Positions 25,520-35,029 of a stretch of 64,000 bases of DNA are shown one piece after another. The position numbers and the translations under genes are program-made. The notes below the pieces were generated by a model. The model was not told the origin of the DNA. It worked only from the letters and a program-made list of their open reading frames with translations, and made no database searches. Source of the stretch: an uncultured Aquimarina sp. GTDB taxonomy: Bacteria > Bacteroidota > Bacteroidia > Flavobacteriales > Flavobacteriaceae. The stretch spans positions 310,001 to 374,000 of the forward strand of contig NZ_CANMED010000006.1 of NCBI RefSeq assembly GCF_947496855.1, written 5' to 3'. Position 1 is the stretch's first letter; every line of letters begins with the position of its first letter.

Positions 25520-28387
25520 ATGACACCAATCAAATTACTAAAATTAATATCTGTAACGCTCATTTTCTTTTTGAGCACGCAGTTTGTAGAAGCCCAAAAG
25601 GGTTCTGTTAAAGGAATTATTACCGATGAGAATGGAATTTCTATGCCAGGAGCTTCTGTTGTAATTAATTCGATAAACAAAGCAACCATTTCTGATTTTG
25701 ATGGCAAGTTTACACTTGTCAATATAGCGGAAGGCAATTATACAATCTTAGTGAAATACCTGGGGTATGCTGATTTAGAACAAAAAATAAATGTATCCTC
25801 TTCTCGAACTACTTTTGTCTCTTTATCGCTAAATACAGAAGGCGTTCAATTAGATGATGTTACTATTTCAGGTTATGGAAATAGTGGACAGGCAAGGGCT
25901 TTAAATACACAGAAGAATAATATTAATATTACCAATGTAGTATCGACTGATCAAATAGGTAAATTTCCTGATGCTAACATTGGAGATGCGGTAAAGCGTA
26001 TTCCTGGAATAACTATGCAAGTAGATCAGGGAGAGGCACGAAATGTTATTGTAAGAGGTCTATCTCCTCAGTTAAATTCGGTAACATTAAATGGAAGTAG
26101 AATTCCTTCTGCAGAAGGTGATAATAGAAATGTACAGATGGATTTAATACCATCGGATATGATTCAAACCATAGAGGTTAATAAGGCAGTAACTCCTGAT
26201 ATGGAAGCAGATGCTTTAGGAGGATCCGTAAATCTGGTAACTAGAACAGCTCCACAAGGGTTTAGACTTTCTGCTACTTTAGGCTCAGGAATTAATTTCA
26301 TTACAGATAAAAGAATATTAAATGGTTCCTTTTTAGTTGGAGATCGATCTAAAAACAAAAAGTTTGGATGGATGTTATCAGCTTCAATTAACGATAATGA
26401 TTTTGGATCTGATAATATCGAGGCGCAATGGACAGATGAATTTGAGTTTTATACAGGTGTCGATGATGCTGATGGTGAACCAATATTGGATGAGGTTTCT
26501 GTAAATCCATATACAAATGAATTTCAGATAAGAACATATTTAGTTCAGAGAATTAGAAGAAGTTTTGCAGCCAACTTTGATTACGAATTTGATAATAACA
26601 ATTCGATGTATCTGAAAACAATCTATAACTGGCGTGATGATAGAGAAAATAGATTTCGTTTAGAGCATCAAATGCTAGATGCCGAAGATATAGAAGCAGG
26701 CGATTTTGAGGTGGTAAATGGGAATCTTACTCGTTTTCCTGTCGAAGTAGCTCGACAAACCAAAGGTGGAATCGATAGTAGTAGGAGTAAAAACCGAAGA
26801 TTAGAAGATCAACGTATGCAGAATTATAGTTTGGGTGGAGATCATTTGTTCGGAAATGTTAAGATAGATTGGATGGCATCGTTTGCCAAAGCATCAGAGG
26901 AAAGACTTAATGAAAGATATGCGGAATATCAATCAGAATATAGTATAATTAATGATAATTCTGATCCAGAATTTCCTTTATATACACCGGTTAATAGTGC
27001 CGATGCCAATGATGTGTCCGCTTTTGAATTTGGGGAGATTACTGAAGAAAATCAATATACAGAAGAGCAAGACATTAACTTCTTTGTAAATGCAGAATTA
27101 TCCTCTGATTTTTTTGGTAATGGTAATGGAACTATAAAGTTTGGAATACGAAGTAGATTGAAAAGTAAATTTAGAGATAATGACTTTTTTGAATTCGATT
27201 TAGAAGGAGATTTCCCTACGTTGGCAGATGTTCCTACCCGTAGTTATAGTGATCCTGATTTTCTTGCTGGAAGTCAATACCAAGCCGGATTATATGCAGA
27301 TGAAAGATGGTTAGGAAGTCTTAGTCTCGTGGATGGAGAATCAGTTCCTGATGAGTTTTTAAGAGCTAATTATGATGTAGAAGAAGATGTGTTGGCAGGA
27401 TATTTTATGGCTAATCAAAAGCTTTCAGAAAAGTTTAGCGTATTGGCAGGTATTAGGTTAGAGCATACTAAAATTAATGCTACTGGAAATCAAATTGAAG
27501 ATGAAGAGAATAGGGTTGGTGAAGTAACAGAAGAACAATCTTATATAAACGTGTTACCAGGAATACATTTGAAATATGATCTTAATTCGCAAACCGTTTT
27601 TAGATTTGCTTGGACCAATACATTAGCAAGACCCAATTATGTTGATTTAGTGCCATCTCTTGATGTATTGTTTGGGGATGAAGAGATTGTTACAGGTAAC
27701 CCTGATCTTGATCCAACTACTTCTACGAATTTTGATGTAATGGCCGAACATTATTTTAAATCAGTTGGAATACTATCTGGAGGTTTGTTTTACAAAAAAA
27801 TAGATAATTTTATTTATACGTTTAGAGGAGAAACCGAGGATGATCGATTTGGTACGGGTACAGAGGGGTTTGATATTTTTCAGCCGCTTAATGGAGAAAA
27901 TGCTTCTATTTTTGGAGTAGAGTTATCCATTCAGCGCCAACTAGATTTTTTACCTGGCTTTGCTAAGAATTTTAGTGTATATCTTAATTACACATTTCTT
28001 ACTTCTAGTGCAGATGGAATCCGAAATGAAGATGGAGAAGAAAGATCAGATCTCGACCTCCCGAATACATCACCAAATATGTTCAACGGATCTTTAGGAT
28101 ATAACAATAATAAGCTAAGCTTACGATTATCTGCTAATTTTTCTGATGCATATATAGATGAGATAGGTGGAAATTCTTTTGAAGATAGATATTATGACAA
28201 ACAGTTTTTTCTGGATTTCAATGCCAGTTATGCCATCAACAAGAATTTAAGTGTGTATGCGGATTTAAATAATATTACAAATCAACCATTACGTTTTTAT
28301 CAGGGAATATCAGAAAGAACAATGCAGGCAGAATATTACGAAAGACGCCTTACTTTTGGTTTGAAATATGATCTTTTTAAGAAATAA
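25520..28387 (+). CDS. TonB-dependent receptor, probably for phytate or a breakdown product
   Basis: A 955-residue outer-membrane receptor. It has a signal peptide, a carboxypeptidase-regulatory-like domain (about 28-115: GSVKGIITDENGISMPGASV), a plug domain (about 135-245: DANIGDAVKRIPGITMQVDQ, VIVRGLSPQLNSVTLNGSRIP) and a long beta-barrel ending in an aromatic-rich strand (LTFGLKYDLFKK). The plug resembles the Caulobacter-type receptor subgroup. The phytase gene starts 18 bases after the stop codon, so the receptor probably imports phytate or inositol phosphates; that substrate is inferred from context only. Confidence 0.93.
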   Translation: MTPIKLLKLISVTLIFFLSTQFVEAQKGSVKGIITDENGISMPGASVVINSINKATISDFDGKFTLVNIAEGNYTILVKYLGYADLEQKINVSSSRTTFVSLSLNTEGVQLDDVTISGYGNSGQARALNTQKNNINITNVVSTDQIGKFPDANIGDAVKRIPGITMQVDQGEARNVIVRGLSPQLNSVTLNGSRIPSAEGDNRNVQMDLIPSDMIQTIEVNKAVTPDMEADALGGSVNLVTRTAPQGFRLSATLGSGINFITDKRILNGSFLVGDRSKNKKFGWMLSASINDNDFGSDNIEAQWTDEFEFYTGVDDADGEPILDEVSVNPYTNEFQIRTYLVQRIRRSFAANFDYEFDNNNSMYLKTIYNWRDDRENRFRLEHQMLDAEDIEAGDFEVVNGNLTRFPVEVARQTKGGIDSSRSKNRRLEDQRMQNYSLGGDHLFGNVKIDWMASFAKASEERLNERYAEYQSEYSIINDNSDPEFPLYTPVNSADANDVSAFEFGEITEENQYTEEQDINFFVNAELSSDFFGNGNGTIKFGIRSRLKSKFRDNDFFEFDLEGDFPTLADVPTRSYSDPDFLAGSQYQAGLYADERWLGSLSLVDGESVPDEFLRANYDVEEDVLAGYFMANQKLSEKFSVLAGIRLEHTKINATGNQIEDEENRVGEVTEEQSYINVLPGIHLKYDLNSQTVFRFAWTNTLARPNYVDLVPSLDVLFGDEEIVTGNPDLDPTTSTNFDVMAEHYFKSVGILSGGLFYKKIDNFIYTFRGETEDDRFGTGTEGFDIFQPLNGENASIFGVELSIQRQLDFLPGFAKNFSVYLNYTFLTSSADGIRNEDGEERSDLDLPNTSPNMFNGSLGYNNNKLSLRLSANFSDAYIDEIGGNSFEDRYYDKQFFLDFNASYAINKNLSVYADLNNITNQPLRFYQGISERTMQAEYYERRLTFGLKYDLFKK

Positions 28388-28404
28388 TACTGATACTTTA
28401 TTTT

Positions 28405-29415
28405 ATGAAAATTTATAGACTAATTCTTGTAGTGAGTGCTTCACTTATTATTTCGTGCGATAAAAAAGAACCGTTAATCCAACCAGATTTGATTACAGAA
28501 AAAGTGTTACATGATACTGATGATCCTGCTATATGGGTTCATCCAACCGATCCTTCAAAAAGTATAATTTTTGGAACTGATAAAGATACTAATGGAGCTA
28601 TTTATGCCTTTGATTTAGATGGGAAAATAATTCCTGAAAAAGTGATCAGAGATATAAAATACCCAAATAATATCGATTTGGAATATGGATTTAGGTTAAA
28701 TGACTCTACTACAACAGATATTATTGTTTTTACTGAAAGAGAAAAAAATCAAATCCGCTTGTTTTCGGTTCCAGATATGAAACCACTTGATGGTGGTGGT
28801 TTTCTTGTTTTTGAAGATGAAAAAAACCTAGAGTTAAGAAGACCTATGGGAATAGGTTTGTATAAAAATCCAAATAATCATAGTGTTACTGCAATTGTAA
28901 GTAGAAAGTCAGGACCCGAAAATGGTTACCTATACCAATATCAATTGGTAAGTGATAGTTTGGGAGTACACGCTAAGTTAGTTAGGAAATTTGGAAAGTT
29001 TAGTCAGCAAAAGGAGATAGAAGCGATAGCTGTAGACGATGAGCTTGGATTTGTATATTATTCTGATGAAGGTGTTGGTATTAGAAAATATTATGCAGAT
29101 GCTGAGATGGGAAATGAAGAATTGGCTTTTTTTGGAGGTGAATTTTTTAAAGAAGATATTGAAGGTATTGCGATTGCTTCTAAAGAAAATGGTCATGGTT
29201 TTTTAATTGTGTCTGACCAGCAAAAGGGACAGTTTAATGTGTTTTCTAGAAAAGATAATAGCTATATTAAAGCAATAAATTTAGGAACTACGGCAACAGA
29301 TGGATGTGATGTAGTTACAATTCCCTTGGGTGCTACTTTTACAAAAGGACTTTTTGTAGCAATGAATGAACAAAAGGATTTTTATCTCTACGACTTAGGT
29401 AGATTGGGGTTGTAA
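28405..29415 (+). CDS. Beta-propeller phytase lipoprotein
   Basis: A 336-residue 3-phytase of the beta-propeller type, which releases phosphate from phytate and needs calcium. It is a lipoprotein (lipobox Cys18, LIIS-C). Family hallmarks are DTDDPAIWVHPTDPSKSIIFG near the N-terminus, then NNIDLEYGF, EIEAIAVDDELGFVYYSDEG, and EDIEGIAIAS with later SDQQKGQFNVF. It forms an operon with the TonB-dependent receptor and ends at a strong terminator. Confidence 0.94.
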   Translation: MKIYRLILVVSASLIISCDKKEPLIQPDLITEKVLHDTDDPAIWVHPTDPSKSIIFGTDKDTNGAIYAFDLDGKIIPEKVIRDIKYPNNIDLEYGFRLNDSTTTDIIVFTEREKNQIRLFSVPDMKPLDGGGFLVFEDEKNLELRRPMGIGLYKNPNNHSVTAIVSRKSGPENGYLYQYQLVSDSLGVHAKLVRKFGKFSQQKEIEAIAVDDELGFVYYSDEGVGIRKYYADAEMGNEELAFFGGEFFKEDIEGIAIASKENGHGFLIVSDQQKGQFNVFSRKDNSYIKAINLGTTATDGCDVVTIPLGATFTKGLFVAMNEQKDFYLYDLGRLGL

Positions 29416-29440
29416 ACTTATTCATACGTTTAAGCTAATA

Positions 29441-29473
29441 AAAAAACTCCTTGTCTAGAACAAGGAGTTTTTT
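29441..29473. terminator. Bidirectional intrinsic terminator
   Basis: A perfect 14-bp stem (AAAAAACTCCTTGT and complement, 5-base loop) with A- and T-runs separates the phytase gene from the convergent ahcY gene. Confidence 0.92.
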
Positions 29474-29533
29474 GTAACATATTCCTGCTAAAAACTTAAA
29501 CTTAATTTTAAGTGCAGGAATTATAATCTGATT

Positions 29534-30850
29534 TTAGTATCTGTAGTGTTCTGGCTTGTATGGTCCTTCAACAGTTACACCGATATATTCGGCTTGGTCG
29601 TTACGAAGTTCTGTTAACTCAACACCAATTTTAGCCAAGTGTAGTTTTGCTACCTTTTCATCTAAATGTTTTGGTAGCATATATACATCATTTCCGTAGT
29701 TTTTACTATTTTTCCAAAGCTCAATTTGTGCTAAAGTCTGGTTTGTAAATGAATTACTCATTACAAAACTTGGGTGACCTGTTGCGCATCCTAAGTTTAC
29801 TAAACGGCCTTCAGCAAGAATGATTATATCATTTCCATTTACATTATACTTATCTACTTGAGGTTTAATAGTGTCTTTAGTATGCCCGTGATTTTTATTT
29901 AACCATTCCATATCGATTTCGTTATCAAAATGTCCGATATTACATACAATAGCTTTGTCTTTTAAAGCTTCGAAATGACGAGCTTGAACGATATCTTTAT
30001 TTCCTGTTGTAGTAATTAAGATATCACTATTTCCAATAACGGTTTCCAGTTTCTTTACTTCAAAACCATCCATAGCAGCTTGTAAAGCACAAATAGGATC
30101 AATTTCAGTTACAGTCACAATACTTCCTGCACCTTTGAAAGAAGCTGCTGTGCCTTTACCAACATCGCCGTATCCACAAACAGTTACTCGTTTTCCTGCT
30201 AACATAATATCTGTTGCACGACGAATAGCGTCTACAGCACTTTCTTTACAGCCATACTTATTGTCAAATTTAGATTTCGTAACGGAATCATTAACATTAA
30301 TAGCAGGCATTGGCAAGGTTCCATTTTTCACACGCTCATATAAACGATGCACTCCTGTAGTAGTTTCTTCTGATAGACCTTTGATTCCATCAGCTAGTTC
30401 TGGGTAGCGATCTAAAACCATGTTTGTTAAATCTCCACCATCATCAAGAATCATATTTAATGGTTTACGATCTTCTCCAAAAAACAAGGTTTGTTCGATA
30501 CACCAATCAAACTCCTCTTCATTCATACCTTTCCAAGCATATACAGGTGTTCCCGCATCTGCAATAGCAGCAGCAGCTTGATCCTGAGTAGAGAATATAT
30601 TACAAGAACTCCATGTTACTTCTGCTCCAAGAGCCTGTAATGTTTCTATTAACACCGCAGTTTGAATAGTCATATGAAGACAACCTGCAATACGAGAATC
30701 CTTTAGAGGTTGCTCGTCTTTATACTCTTCTCTAAGTGACATAAGACCCGGCATTTCAGCTTCGGCTAGTTCGATTTCTTTTCTTCCCCATGCGGCTAAT
30801 GAAATGTCTTTCACCTTGTAAGGAACATAAGGTACTGTTTTGGTACTCAT
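29534..30850 (-). CDS. ahcY: Adenosylhomocysteinase
   Basis: AhcY hydrolyses S-adenosylhomocysteine to adenosine and homocysteine and so recycles the by-product of SAM-dependent methylation. The 438-residue protein shows RIAGCLHMTIQTAVLIETL, the NAD-binding GYGDVGKGTAASFKG, and NIGHFDNEIDM, with the C-terminal KPEHYRY. I choose ATG 30850 (MSTKTVPYVPYKVKDISLAA) over a longer in-frame form because family members start here. The leader upstream shows unusual structure, described separately. Confidence 0.97.
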   Translation of the reverse strand: MSTKTVPYVPYKVKDISLAAWGRKEIELAEAEMPGLMSLREEYKDEQPLKDSRIAGCLHMTIQTAVLIETLQALGAEVTWSSCNIFSTQDQAAAAIADAGTPVYAWKGMNEEEFDWCIEQTLFFGEDRKPLNMILDDGGDLTNMVLDRYPELADGIKGLSEETTTGVHRLYERVKNGTLPMPAINVNDSVTKSKFDNKYGCKESAVDAIRRATDIMLAGKRVTVCGYGDVGKGTAASFKGAGSIVTVTEIDPICALQAAMDGFEVKKLETVIGNSDILITTTGNKDIVQARHFEALKDKAIVCNIGHFDNEIDMEWLNKNHGHTKDTIKPQVDKYNVNGNDIIILAEGRLVNLGCATGHPSFVMSNSFTNQTLAQIELWKNSKNYGNDVYMLPKHLDEKVAKLHLAKIGVELTELRNDQAEYIGVTVEGPYKPEHYRY

Positions 30851-30965
30851 AGTATCTGTTTTATGTTTATGAAGTGCAATAATTTTAGTATTTCGCACTA
30901 AAATATTCTAAATTCGTCTACTGAAAATCATGCTATTTGTTCCTGATTTTCGGTTTGCAAAGGTA
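30851..30965 (-). promoter_or_regulatory. ahcY promoter and structured 5' leader
   Basis: On the minus strand TACCTTTG (30965-30958) is a -7 element, giving a leader of about 100 bases. The leader begins with GAAAATCA pairing with TGATTTTC over a 13-base loop (30951-30923). Further on, TTTTAGT can pair with ACTAAAA (30903-30883), or AGTGC with GCACT (30899-30873). These two pairings share bases and cannot form together. It matches no riboswitch class that I can recognise. Confidence 0.4.
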
Positions 30966-30987
30966 CATAATAACTTTAATAATTCAC

Positions 30988-31623
30988 ATGCCTCTTTACA
31001 AAACTATAACAGTCGATCAAAGTACTAATATATTGATTTGGAAGATAGAAGAATCTTTTGAAGTTCTATCTGAAGGGATTCAGTTAACGAATCATTGTCA
31101 GAATAGAGTAGATAACATGAAATCTGATATGCATAGAAGAGGTTTTATGAGTATTAGGCATTTATTAGCAGTTTTCGGGTATACAGATTATGATTTATAC
31201 TATGACGATTTTGGAAAACCTCACCTAAAAGATGGAAAACAAATTTCGATAACGCATTCTTATGAATACGCTGGAATCATTGTTAGTGATAAGCTTGTAG
31301 GTATTGATATTGAGAAACAACGTGAGAAAATTCATCGGATTGCTCATAAATTTGTGGAATCAGAACAAGAATTTGTGAGCAAATATGAAGAGGAAGAAAA
31401 AACACGTGTGTTAACCATTATTTGGGGAGCCAAAGAATCTTTGTATAAATTGTATGGAACTGCTGGATTGAGTTTTGAACAGAACATTCATATTATGCCG
31501 TTTGATCTAAATATGCCATTTACAGCGGGAACTATAAGTCATAGGGATAACATAAGTCATTATGATATTACTTTTACGGAGTTTGATGGTTTTACTTGTG
31601 TGTACGCACTTCCATATGTTTAA
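30988..31623 (+). CDS. 4'-phosphopantetheinyl transferase superfamily protein
   Basis: This enzyme attaches the phosphopantetheine arm of CoA to carrier proteins. The 211-residue protein has the Sfp-type magnesium-binding Asp/Glu in VGIDIEKQREKIHRIAHKF and the WGAKESLYKLYG motif. ATG 30988 (MPLYKTITV) is preferred to an upstream ATG at 30937 that would add a hydrophobic, poorly matching extension and overlap the ahcY promoter. It is divergent from ahcY; the carrier-protein target is unknown. Confidence 0.9.
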   Translation: MPLYKTITVDQSTNILIWKIEESFEVLSEGIQLTNHCQNRVDNMKSDMHRRGFMSIRHLLAVFGYTDYDLYYDDFGKPHLKDGKQISITHSYEYAGIIVSDKLVGIDIEKQREKIHRIAHKFVESEQEFVSKYEEEEKTRVLTIIWGAKESLYKLYGTAGLSFEQNIHIMPFDLNMPFTAGTISHRDNISHYDITFTEFDGFTCVYALPYV

Positions 31624-31650
31624 CTTAACATAAAACAGAAATTTATACCA

Positions 31651-31911
31651 ATGCAAATATCAATAGAATTAACACTTACCCCTTTACAAAATGATTTCGA
31701 AAAACACATTATTCGATTCATAAAAGAATTGCGAGCTTCTGAATTTACAATCTTAGAAAATCCATTAAGTACTCAGGTATATGGAGAGTATGATAAGGTG
31801 ATGCCTTTTTTGACTTCGGAAATTAAGAAGGCGTTTGGAGATATGGAACACGTTTTAGTATATATGAAAATGGTAAAAAGCAATAGAAGCGACTATGAGC
31901 CAGATTTTTGA
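31651..31911 (+). CDS. Thiamine-binding-like protein (YkoF/MTH1187 type)
   Basis: An 86-residue ferredoxin-fold protein (MQISIELTLTPLQNDFEKHI, VYGEYDKVMPFLTSEIKKAF) that resembles the single-domain MTH1187/YkoF family, members of which bind thiamine. It overlaps the next gene, pnuC, by 17 bases, so the two are coupled. No TPP riboswitch precedes this operon. The family assignment is moderate because the domain is short. Confidence 0.7.
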   Translation: MQISIELTLTPLQNDFEKHIIRFIKELRASEFTILENPLSTQVYGEYDKVMPFLTSEIKKAFGDMEHVLVYMKMVKSNRSDYEPDF

Positions 31912-32527
31912 TTTTCTTTTTGGTCAATATGCGGAATATTCTACACTAGATATTTCTTTAGAAATTACAGCAGTTTTATTTGGAATAGCAAGTGTTTTTT
32001 TTGCTTGGTTTAATAAAATATGGGTGTATCCTACCGGTTTAGTAAGTACATCAATTTATGTGTATTTACTTTTAAAATGGGCTTTGTTAGGTGATATGAT
32101 GATAAACGCCTATTATTTTATAATGAGTATTTATGGTTGGTATATTTGGACAAGAAAAATAGATGAAACACATACGACTCCTATTTCCAGAACAAATTCT
32201 AAAGAAAAAATTATAGAAATAATAATTTTTATTATAACATTGATTTTTGTTTATATAGTATATAAAGCATTTGATAAATGGAATGACTGGACCGCGTATG
32301 TAGATACATTTACGACAGCTATATTTTTTGTAGGGATGTGGTTGATGGCTAGAAGAAAAATAGAGAATTGGATTTTCTGGATAATTGGTGATATTATTTC
32401 TATTCCTTTATATTTTCACAAAGGATTTACGTTTACCAGCTTTCAATATTTGATTTTTACAATTATGGCAATTCAAGGATATTTAGCATGGAAGAAAAGC
32501 TTAGACAAAACACTAGTAACAGCATAA
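31895..32527 (+). CDS. pnuC: PnuC-family vitamin transporter (nicotinamide riboside or thiamine)
   Basis: A 210-residue membrane protein with about seven helices and the family blocks WVYPTGLVSTSIYVYLLLKW, MSIYGWYIWTRK, and WNDWTAYVDTFTTAIFFVGM with WLMARRKIENWIFWIIGDI. PnuC proteins move vitamin precursors by facilitated diffusion, trapped by a kinase. The next gene encodes a NadR-type kinase, which favours nicotinamide riboside, whereas the thiamine-binding-like neighbour favours thiamine. It overlaps both neighbours. Confidence 0.92.
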   Translation: MSQIFDFLFGQYAEYSTLDISLEITAVLFGIASVFFAWFNKIWVYPTGLVSTSIYVYLLLKWALLGDMMINAYYFIMSIYGWYIWTRKIDETHTTPISRTNSKEKIIEIIIFIITLIFVYIVYKAFDKWNDWTAYVDTFTTAIFFVGMWLMARRKIENWIFWIIGDIISIPLYFHKGFTFTSFQYLIFTIMAIQGYLAWKKSLDKTLVTA

Positions 32528-33051
32528 AGATAGTATTGTTTGGTCCAGAATCAACAGGTAAAACTACTTTGTCTAAGCAATTAGCTAAACATTATAACGC
32601 TTCTTTGGTCCCAGAATATATGCGAGAGTATCTTCAGAAAAAATGGGACGCCTATAAAGAAGTATGTACTTATGAGGATTTGATTCCAATTGCTGTGGGG
32701 CAAATGAAATTAGAAAATGAAATCATAAAAGAATCGGACAGAATACTATTTTGCGACACGAATCTTCTTGAAATAAAAGTGTATTCTGAAGCATATTATA
32801 ATGGGTCAATTCCCGAATTAATACGTAAATTTTCATTAGAAAACAGCTATGATTTGTATCTTTTAACTTATATTGACACACCGTGGGTTCCTGATGATCT
32901 AAGAGATAAACCACATGAGAGAGAAGAAATGTTTTTACGTTTTAAAGAATCTCTGGAAGAAAACAATTGTAATTACATCACATTAAAAGGAGATTCTGAA
33001 TCTCGTTTTAAAAAAGCAATAAAGACTATTGATCAATTAATAGATAAGTAA
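32488..33051 (+). CDS. NadR-type P-loop kinase (nicotinamide riboside kinase-like)
   Basis: A 187-residue ATPase with Walker A FGPESTGKTTLSKQLA and a lid-type region near DTPWVPDDLRDKPHEREEMF, as in the C-terminal ribosylnicotinamide kinase domain of NadR. It would phosphorylate the vitamin brought in by PnuC. It lacks the adenylyltransferase and repressor domains of full NadR. It overlaps pnuC by 40 bases and is followed directly by the DUF4301 gene. Confidence 0.88.
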   Translation: MEEKLRQNTSNSIKIVLFGPESTGKTTLSKQLAKHYNASLVPEYMREYLQKKWDAYKEVCTYEDLIPIAVGQMKLENEIIKESDRILFCDTNLLEIKVYSEAYYNGSIPELIRKFSLENSYDLYLLTYIDTPWVPDDLRDKPHEREEMFLRFKESLEENNCNYITLKGDSESRFKKAIKTIDQLIDK

Positions 33052-33052
33052 C

Positions 33053-34618
33053 GTGAATATTACCGATAAAGATATTAAGCTGATTACATCCAAAGGCTTA
33101 ACTGTAGAGAAAGTATTAGCACAAATCGAGACATTTAAAAATGAAATTCCTTTTGTAGCATTAAGAAGTGCTGCTAGTCTTGATAATGGGATTTTAAAGT
33201 TTTCTGTGCATTACCAGGTTGAATTAACTAAGTTATATGAGTCTAGATCTTCTGATCTGGAGACGATCAAATTTGTACCGGCTTCTGGCGCTGCTACCCG
33301 AATGTTTAAGGAATTATTTAAATTTTTGGATAACTATGAGTATGAAAAAGAAAGTTTAAACTCTTATACCAATCACGAAAAGGCAAATGCAATACGACTT
33401 TTTTTAATAGGCTTAGAAAAATTTCCCTTTTATGATATAGTAATACAAAAAATAAAGAATTCTTATCCTAATTTTGAATCTCTTTCAGAAGGAAGACAGC
33501 TTTATATTTTCGTAGAAATGATGCTGAAAGAAAAAGGGTTGAATTTTGGAGTATATCCAAAAGGATTACTGCCATTTCATAAATACACAAATAGTATATC
33601 TACTTCTTTTGAAGAACATTTGTTTGAGGCTGCAGGGTATAATAAAAATGTCAAAGGAGATTCTAAGTTGCATTTTACGATTTCTAAGGAACATCTAGAT
33701 GCATTTAAAGATGAATTCGAAAGGATAAAGAAAAAAGTAGAAGAAAAAACAAATACTAATTTCATAATTACATATTCTTTTCAAAAGTCAGAAACGGATA
33801 CTATTGCAGTTGATAAAAATAATGAGCCATTTAGAACGGAAGATGGCTCTATATTGTTTAGGCCAGGGGGTCACGGAGCATTGATTGAAAATCTAAACGA
33901 CCTGGATGCTGATATCGTCTATATTAAAAATATAGACAATGTTGTAGTTCGTAAATATCAAGATGAGGTATCGGGATATAAAAAGGTACTAGCAGGTAAA
34001 TTAATCGAAATTCAGGATGAAGTTTTCAGAATATTAAGTGCTATTGATAAAAATGCTCCATCAGAAGCTGAGCTCAAAGACATAAAGAAATTTTTGGTAC
34101 AGCAACTTAATGTTAGGTTGCCTTTGGATTTTGATAAGTTTGCTGAAAAATATAAACTTCAATTTCTAAAAGAATCATTAAACAAACCCATTAGAGTATG
34201 TGGGATGGTAATCAATGAAGGAGAACCTGGAGGAGGCCCTTTTTGGGTAAAAAGAGAGAATGGAAGATTGGTTTTGCAGATTATTGAAACCCCGCAAATA
34301 AATACAAAAGATAATAGACAACAAGATATTTTAAAAAGCGCAACGCACTTTAATCCTGTGGATCTAGTTTGTGGTGTTCGCGATTACAAAGGAAATAAAT
34401 TTAATTTACTTGATTTTATTGATCCGGATGCTGGTTTTATAACCACAAAATCTCTTAACGGAGAAGTCTTAAAAGCATTAGAGTTACCAGGGTTGTGGAA
34501 CGGTGCGATGGCTAATTGGATTAGTGTTTTTGTAGAAGTACCATTGACTACGTTTAACCCTGTGAAAACAGTGAACGATCTATTAAAATCAGCTCATCAG
34601 GTGAAACTTTTTTCGTGA
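33053..34618 (+). CDS. DUF4301 family protein
   Basis: A 521-residue protein of unknown function starting at GTG 33053, one base after the preceding stop. The family opens with KFVPASGAATRMFKEL, a nucleotidyltransferase-like GxG/R segment, and contains FRPGGHGALIENLNDLDADIVYIKN and GGGPFWVKRENGRL. The layout suggests a sugar-nucleotidyltransferase-like fold, but that is inference. It overlaps arfB by four bases (GTGA) and belongs to the same operon as pnuC. Confidence 0.88.
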   Translation: MNITDKDIKLITSKGLTVEKVLAQIETFKNEIPFVALRSAASLDNGILKFSVHYQVELTKLYESRSSDLETIKFVPASGAATRMFKELFKFLDNYEYEKESLNSYTNHEKANAIRLFLIGLEKFPFYDIVIQKIKNSYPNFESLSEGRQLYIFVEMMLKEKGLNFGVYPKGLLPFHKYTNSISTSFEEHLFEAAGYNKNVKGDSKLHFTISKEHLDAFKDEFERIKKKVEEKTNTNFIITYSFQKSETDTIAVDKNNEPFRTEDGSILFRPGGHGALIENLNDLDADIVYIKNIDNVVVRKYQDEVSGYKKVLAGKLIEIQDEVFRILSAIDKNAPSEAELKDIKKFLVQQLNVRLPLDFDKFAEKYKLQFLKESLNKPIRVCGMVINEGEPGGGPFWVKRENGRLVLQIIETPQINTKDNRQQDILKSATHFNPVDLVCGVRDYKGNKFNLLDFIDPDAGFITTKSLNGEVLKALELPGLWNGAMANWISVFVEVPLTTFNPVKTVNDLLKSAHQVKLFS

Positions 34619-35016
34619 ATATTTCGGTAATCATAAATGAATTGAAATTCAAAGCCACTAGAAGTTCTGGTGCCGGTGGTCAGCATGTAAATAAAGTTTC
34701 TTCTAAGATAGAGCTTAGTTTTAGTATAATAGATTCTAAAGGCGTTACTGATGAAGAAAAGTTACGAATTACTAATAAATTAAAATCACGAATTACTAAA
34801 TCAGGCGAATTAATTTTACAATGTGGAGATACAAGAAGTCAACACAGAAATAAGGAGCTTGTAATTAGTAGATTTTTAGAGATTATAAAAGCAAGTTTAT
34901 ATATCCCTAAACTAAGAAAGGCTTCTAGACCATCTAAGTCTTCTATTAGAAAACGTTTGGAAAACAAAAAAAGACATGCGTCTAAAAAATCTAATCGTAA
35001 AAAACCTTTTATATAA
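34615..35016 (+). CDS. arfB: Alternative ribosome-rescue aminoacyl-tRNA hydrolase
   Basis: ArfB releases nascent chains from stalled ribosomes. The 133-residue protein has the catalytic GGQ in RSSGAGGQHVNKVSSKIEL and a very basic C-terminal tail (SKSSIRKRLENKKRHASKKS) that enters the empty mRNA channel. The start is GTG 34615 overlapping the DUF4301 stop codon. Confidence 0.94.
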   Translation: MNISVIINELKFKATRSSGAGGQHVNKVSSKIELSFSIIDSKGVTDEEKLRITNKLKSRITKSGELILQCGDTRSQHRNKELVISRFLEIIKASLYIPKLRKASRPSKSSIRKRLENKKRHASKKSNRKKPFI

Positions 35017-35029
35017 AAGCGTGTATAAT

